DNA of 13,407 nucleotides. Origin: DASTBU01 sp035711845. Its GTDB lineage: Bacteria > Acidobacteriota > Vicinamibacteria > Vicinamibacterales > 2-12-FULL-66-21. The stretch lies in NCBI GenBank assembly GCA_035711845.1, contig DASTBU010000180.1:1-13407 (forward strand). Reading direction: 5' to 3'. Below are positions 10,367 to 13,407 of the stretch, one piece after another. The translations under genes were made by a program, and so were the position numbers. The notes under the pieces were generated by a model. The model saw nothing but the letters and a program-made list of their open reading frames with translations. It was not told the DNA's origin and did not search any database. Positions within the stretch are counted from its first letter, which is position 1. Each line of letters opens with the position of its first letter.

Positions 10367-11084
10367 TTACCTCCGTGTCGCAACGAACATAACGGTGTGC
10401 GCCTCGCGAGTCCACGCCTCTGCAGATTCAACCGCAAAGCCGCACTTCCATCAGCTCGACCAACTGCCGATACGCGTACGCCCGATGTGACCCGTGCCGC
10501 ACCTCGACGCACCGTTCGACACGAACGTGTACTCGATGTCGAGGCGTTCCCGTGTGGGATCGTAGTGGTTCGACGCCAGCAAGTACACATCGCCCACTTT
10601 CCACCACGGTCGATCGCGCAGGTGTCCGAGGAGATTCTCGAGCACCATCGGCGTCTCCAGCAGGAATCTGGCGAAGCTTGAGCACTGCGCATACGGCGCG
10701 CAGAAACGCGGCGTTGCCTTCGTCGTCGAGATAGCGGAAGCTGTTGCCGACACAGAAGGCGCCGTCAAACCGGCCCCGCCACGGCAAGTCCCGTATCTCC
10801 CGGCGTTCCCAGGTCACCAGATCCGAGCCGGAACACGACCGCGCGTGATCGAGAAAATTCCGAAGACCAGTCGACGCCTGTCACGCGATAGCCCCGCGCA
10901 GCGTCAGCGAGAGCCGGCCGCCCCCGCTCGGTACGTCGAGGAGTTGAGCGCCGGGTGGCACAGCCAGTCCGCTTTCGAGGACGTCAGCCTCCCGCTTGCT
11001 CTCCTCTGGCGCCAACGCCCGAAGCCATAAGTCCACGGACACGCCTTCGAAGAAGTGGTCCCACCAGTCAGATTGCACATTCAT
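10367..11084 (-). pseudogene. Class I SAM-dependent methyltransferase, multiply frameshifted
   Basis: Read on the minus strand, the pieces add up to a whole small methyltransferase of about 239 codons. It starts at ATG 11084-11082 behind a good GGAG, with an N-terminus MNVQSDWWDHFFEGVSVDLW, then the SAM-binding motif I LLDVPSGGGRLSL, then RGYRVTGVDWSSEF, the DGAFCVGNSFRYL motif and the C-terminal part RFLLETPMVLENL, YDPTRERLDIEYTFV and YRQLVELME. It ends EAHTVMFVATRR with the original TAA at 10369-10367. The frame breaks about five times, near 10897, 10855 (a run of four A on the plus strand), 10676, 10510 and 10445. Both ends are in place, so the gene decayed by small indels rather than truncation. 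Its former substrate is unknown. Confidence 0.8.
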
Positions 11085-11127
11085 GCCAGACTCCCGAGTG
11101 ATCAGGCGAACTCGCGAGATCTCCACA

Positions 11128-11144
11128 GTCCGCGTCACGCGGAC
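11128..11144. repeat. GC-rich 7-bp hairpin upstream of the methyltransferase pseudogene
   Basis: GTCCGCG at 11128-11134 and CGCGGAC at 11138-11144 flank the three bases TCA. There is no T-tract on either strand. It could be a transcription end for the zinc-ribbon gene (which ends 127 bp away on the same minus strand) or a former operator of the methyltransferase gene. The remainder of 11145-11270 shows nothing recognisable. Confidence 0.3.
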
Positions 11145-11270
11145 ACACCACGGATGAATTGGGTGAAAAGAAAGGAGAGAACTCTCTATCGGGCGGCGGT
11201 CGTAATCAGCGGCAGTTCCTGCGCAATCCTGACACGTTGGTGGCTGACGGAGACCATGCAGGAGAGTGCA

Positions 11271-11474
11271 TTAGCTTGAAACCGTCATTCTTACCATCGG
11301 GGTTCCTGGCTCGTAATACTCGGTCACGCCACAGCTTGTGCAGGTCACACGCCAGCCTCTCTCCGAATGTTGGCCGGACCTCGATGCATCATTTGATCGC
11401 TGGATCGCGAACGGCGCGCCGCACTTCTTACACGCGAAGCCCATCCACCATTCGGCCTGCTTATCTGTCGTCAT
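11271..11474 (-). CDS. Small zinc-ribbon protein (67 aa)
   Basis: An intact small frame with two CXXC pairs, C15-KK-C18 and C45-TS-C48, spaced 26 residues apart, the classic four-cysteine zinc ribbon. The N-terminus is acidic/aromatic (EWWMGF); after the second pair comes GVTEYYEPG. Nothing indicates an enzymatic activity; zinc ribbons of this size often bind nucleic acids or proteins. ATG 11474-11472 is preceded by GAGCGAGAGAA, a weak ribosome-binding site. It starts nine bases after the end of the IS1-type transposase remnant on the same strand, so its original promoter may have been lost or replaced. An unbroken frame and retained cysteines argue that it is a real gene. I do not recognise a named family. 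Confidence 0.6.
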   Translation of the reverse strand: MTTDKQAEWWMGFACKKCGAPFAIQRSNDASRSGQHSERGWRVTCTSCGVTEYYEPGTPMVRMTVSS

Positions 11475-11483
11475 TTCTCTCGC

Positions 11484-11720
11484 TCACGTCGCCACTTCAG
11501 GCCGTCTATCCAGGAGACCGAGGATTTCCTCGATGCTCGAGACGTGATCCGCCAGTCCCGCTTCCATCGCCGGCCTCACGCGGAGCGTCTGGTGCCCGCG
11601 AGCGACGTCCTGTTTCATGAAGTATACGGCCACCGCCCCGCCGTGATTCTCCAATGTCTTCGAGGATGCGTAGGTGAGCCGGGACAAATCGCCGCCTAGA
11701 CATCTGCAACGTCGCTTGCC
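11484..11720 (-). mobile_element. IS1-type transposase, C-terminal remnant
   Basis: The minus-strand translation ends with the typical tail of IS1-family DDE transposases: SKTLENHGGAVAVYFM, then a segment that in intact relatives reads like YNFARIHQTL, here QDVARGHQTLRV, then RPAMEAGLADHV and SSIEEILGLLD, stopping at TGA 11486-11484. Just upstream the SRRRF motif lies in another frame, so there is a frameshift near 11680-11690. The N-terminal half and the catalytic DDE core are absent, and homology begins only about 11720. No terminal inverted repeats or target duplication were found, so the element is dead. Confidence 0.75.
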
Positions 11721-11806
11721 CACCACATCATGGCGTGCTAAGGTCGATCGCGTTTCACTCACGGCACAACGGAGTGGTGAGGTCTGGAACTGCGGAGAAG
11801 GGGATC

Positions 11807-12963
11807 ATGGATCTCGGAGCACTATTGGATCACGCTCCAACGAATCGCATGAGCCGGCTGAAGGCCGCGGCCTGGGTCAGTGGCGACCCGTTTCACACGG
11901 AGGTTCGACGCCAGGTCGCGCTCTACTTTCAACAGGAAGGCATCGATAGCAAAGGCGGCGCACGAGTCTGGCGGAAAGCGCTGCTCCTGCTCGCCTGGCT
12001 GGCGGCTTCGTGGACGACCTTTGTGTTTACCACCACCGGGCTGACAGCAACCATGATGATAGCCGCTTCCGCCGGACTCGCGATGGCTGGAATCGGTTTC
12101 AATGTTCAGCACGACGGAACCATCGCTCGCTCTCGCGTCGACGCTGGATGAACAGAATCGCAGCCGCCTCACTCGATCTCCTGGGCGGCAGTTCCTACAT
12201 ATGGCACTGGAAACATAACGTCCTGCATCACTCGAGTCCGAATGTGTCAGGGGTGGACGAGGATATTGACCTGGGCGGCCTTGGTCGTCTGAGCCCTCTG
12301 CAGGAATGGCGACCCGTGTACCGATATCAGCACGTCTATCTGTGGTTCGCATATGCCTTCTTGCCGTTCAAGTGGCACTGGTACGATGATCTCGCGGCGT
12401 TCCTGCGCGGACGCATCGGGTCCCAGAACATCCCGGTGTCCAGAGGCGCAGTAGCCGGACTCGTCATCGGCAAGAGCGTTTTCGTCACATGGGCGCTGCT
12501 CCTGCCTCTTCTGTTTCAACCTGCCGAACGGGTTCTTCTCTTCTACGTGACGTGCTGCTGCGTGCTGGGATTCACGCTCAGTTCCGTGTTTCAGCTGGCT
12601 CACTGTGTGCCTGAGTGCTTTGACCCGCCTGTGAACGACGCTCAGCGACCTTCCTGGGCCGCACACCAGGTTGCGTCCACGGTCAACTTTGCTGGTGCCA
12701 ACCGCCTGCTCGGATGGTATGTGGGATGACTGAATTTTCAGATCGAGCACCATCTGTTTCCCGGCGTCAGCCACGTCCACTACCAGAAACTGGCGCCTCT
12801 GGTTGCCTCGGTGTGCCGTAAGCACGGTGTGCGATATACGTCGCGCGCAACGGTATGGCAGGCGATCCAGGCACATCACCGCTGGCTACGGCATCTTGGC
12901 CAACCAGAAGCCGCGGCTCTGGTCTGTACGGATCGCGCGGACAGGAAGACATTCAGCCTGTAA
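11807..12963 (+). pseudogene. Membrane fatty-acid desaturase, disabled by one frameshift and one nonsense codon
   Basis: It starts at ATG 11807 behind GGAGAAGGGG. After one missing base is restored it reads about 385 codons to TAA 12961-12963, normal for acyl-lipid/acyl-CoA desaturases (FA_desaturase family, di-iron, inner membrane). Hydrophobic segments lie near 11977-12108 and 12460-12600. All three histidine boxes are recognisable: HDG-NH at 12110-12123, HWKHNVLHH at 12205-12231, and QIEHH at 12739-12753. The frameshift falls inside box 1 (a base lost between 12117 and 12118). The in-frame TGA at 12727-12729 replaces the second Gly of the conserved GGLNFQIEHH motif, one substitution from GGA. 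The downstream frame continues intact (HLFPGVSHVHY, HHRWLRHLG). The small number of lesions suggests recent inactivation, or sequencing error at two sites. Confidence 0.85.
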
Positions 12964-13018
12964 CGCAGATCCGATCGGAATGTTCCCGCGGCGCGATCGA
13001 GCCCGAAGTACAGGCGCT

Positions 13019-13216
13019 CTAATCCAAGACCGGCATGACGTTTCGATGTTGTAGTGCGGCTTGTACTTGTATCTCACGCCGCATCCGGTCTCTGCCTGCC
13101 GTGGTCGGGTTGATCCGTCGCTTCAACGCAACCACTTCGCCAGTGAGATGATGCTCCGCTCGGAAGACTTCGGCTTGACTGCTCCGAGCAATCGGCCTCT
13201 TCGAAAGCCGGTAAAC
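13019..13216 (-). pseudogene. Ser/Thr protein kinase N-terminal lobe remnant
   Basis: The minus-strand frame gives VYRLSKRPIARSSQAEVFRAEH, then LTGEVVALKRRINP, and DRMRREIQVQAALQHRNVMPVLD. This matches the start of bacterial PknB-like kinases: the glycine loop, VALK with the ATP-binding Lys, and the helix C region with RRE. The glycine loop is damaged (ARSS in place of the G-x-G pattern). The frame ends in TAG at 13021-13019 right after VLD, and no catalytic HRD/DFG lobe follows, so the C-terminal two thirds are missing. The 55 bp between this end and the desaturase stop hold nothing recognisable. Confidence 0.65.
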
Positions 13217-13293
13217 TTCGCGTAAGTCACTGCCACGTTCAAGCCTCGTTTTCCGCACGGCAGAATCCTGCCACCGAATGCGCAGGGGACGAG

Positions 13294-13407
13294 CCTGACG
13301 AACACCGGACCGAAAATCTGCGCGGCCTGCTCGAGTGTCTGGCCAAGTTCGAGATTGTGTTGCCGGGGAGTGTCACTTCTGCCGTGATTGAATACGACCG
13401 CGGGAAA
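13294..13407 (-). pseudogene. Alpha/beta hydrolase (dienelactone-hydrolase-like) fragment, running off the window
   Basis: From the window edge the minus strand reads FPAVVFNHGRSDTP, then LELGQTLEQAAQIFGPVFVR. FPAVVFNHG is the oxyanion-loop strand typical of dienelactone-hydrolase-like and related alpha/beta hydrolases. After VFVR (13294) the family pattern is lost within a few residues, and the kinase remnant follows in another frame, so the two were probably fused by rearrangement. The 5' part lies outside the window; no nucleophile Ser or Cys motif is seen here. Confidence 0.4.

Noticed and set aside
9412..10692. 426-codon minus-strand frame
   Set aside because: Mostly antisense to the DHODH-like gene; its upper end only crosses the methyltransferase pseudogene out of frame.
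12727..12729. In-frame TGA in the desaturase as a recoded codon (selenocysteine or tryptophan)
   Set aside because: The family has Gly here, one base from TGA. No selenocysteine insertion structure is apparent beyond a tiny 5-bp stem, and the same gene also has a frameshift.

Overview
The window is GC-rich DNA (impression by eye: well above 60% in coding parts), with no tRNA, rRNA or CRISPR array seen. The organism is most likely a soil-type bacterium, possibly Acidobacteriota. Evidence for that is limited: a remnant of an acidobacterial-type (ADOP/MacB-like) ABC permease tail, an IS1-type transposase tail, and overall base composition. The taxonomic call is an inference.

Layout. (1) 1-3624, plus strand: the 3' part of a large tripartite hybrid histidine kinase (PAS, PAS, HisKA, HATPase, REC, REC, HPt). 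It overlaps by 29 bp a small protein that fuses a receiver domain to an RsbW-like ATPase domain. Together they look like one phosphorelay output unit. (2) 3625-4951: a gene graveyard. It holds short repeats resembling insertion-sequence ends, an unrecognised degraded frame, a thioredoxin-reductase-like remnant with at least three frameshifts (minus), and the last ~68 codons of an ABC permease (plus), directly abutting. (3) 4966-5421, minus: an intact small basic protein of unknown function. (4) 5422-5731: divergent intergenic region with a perfect 10-bp inverted repeat upstream of nifJ. (5) 5732-10344, plus: the metabolic core, a full-length pyruvate:ferredoxin (flavodoxin) oxidoreductase (NifJ, 1205 aa) followed 2 nt later by a dihydroorotate-dehydrogenase-like flavoprotein that lacks the usual catalytic loop. 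The two are probably co-translated. (6) 10367-13407: more decay. There is a methyltransferase pseudogene that keeps its start and stop but has about five frame breaks, an intact 67-aa zinc-ribbon protein, an IS1-type transposase fragment, a fatty-acid desaturase disabled by one frameshift and one nonsense codon, and remnants of a Ser/Thr protein kinase and of an alpha/beta hydrolase running off the end.

The contrast is the main message. Large genes (kinase, nifJ, its partner) have clean frames over 2.8-3.6 kb, while almost everything around them is broken, with unrelated gene ends joined to each other. This is what a rearrangement-prone, IS-associated region would look like. I saw no clear novel defence or mobile system. 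The most interesting live pieces are the NifJ + DHODH-like pair, the REC-ATPase fusion and the small basic protein.
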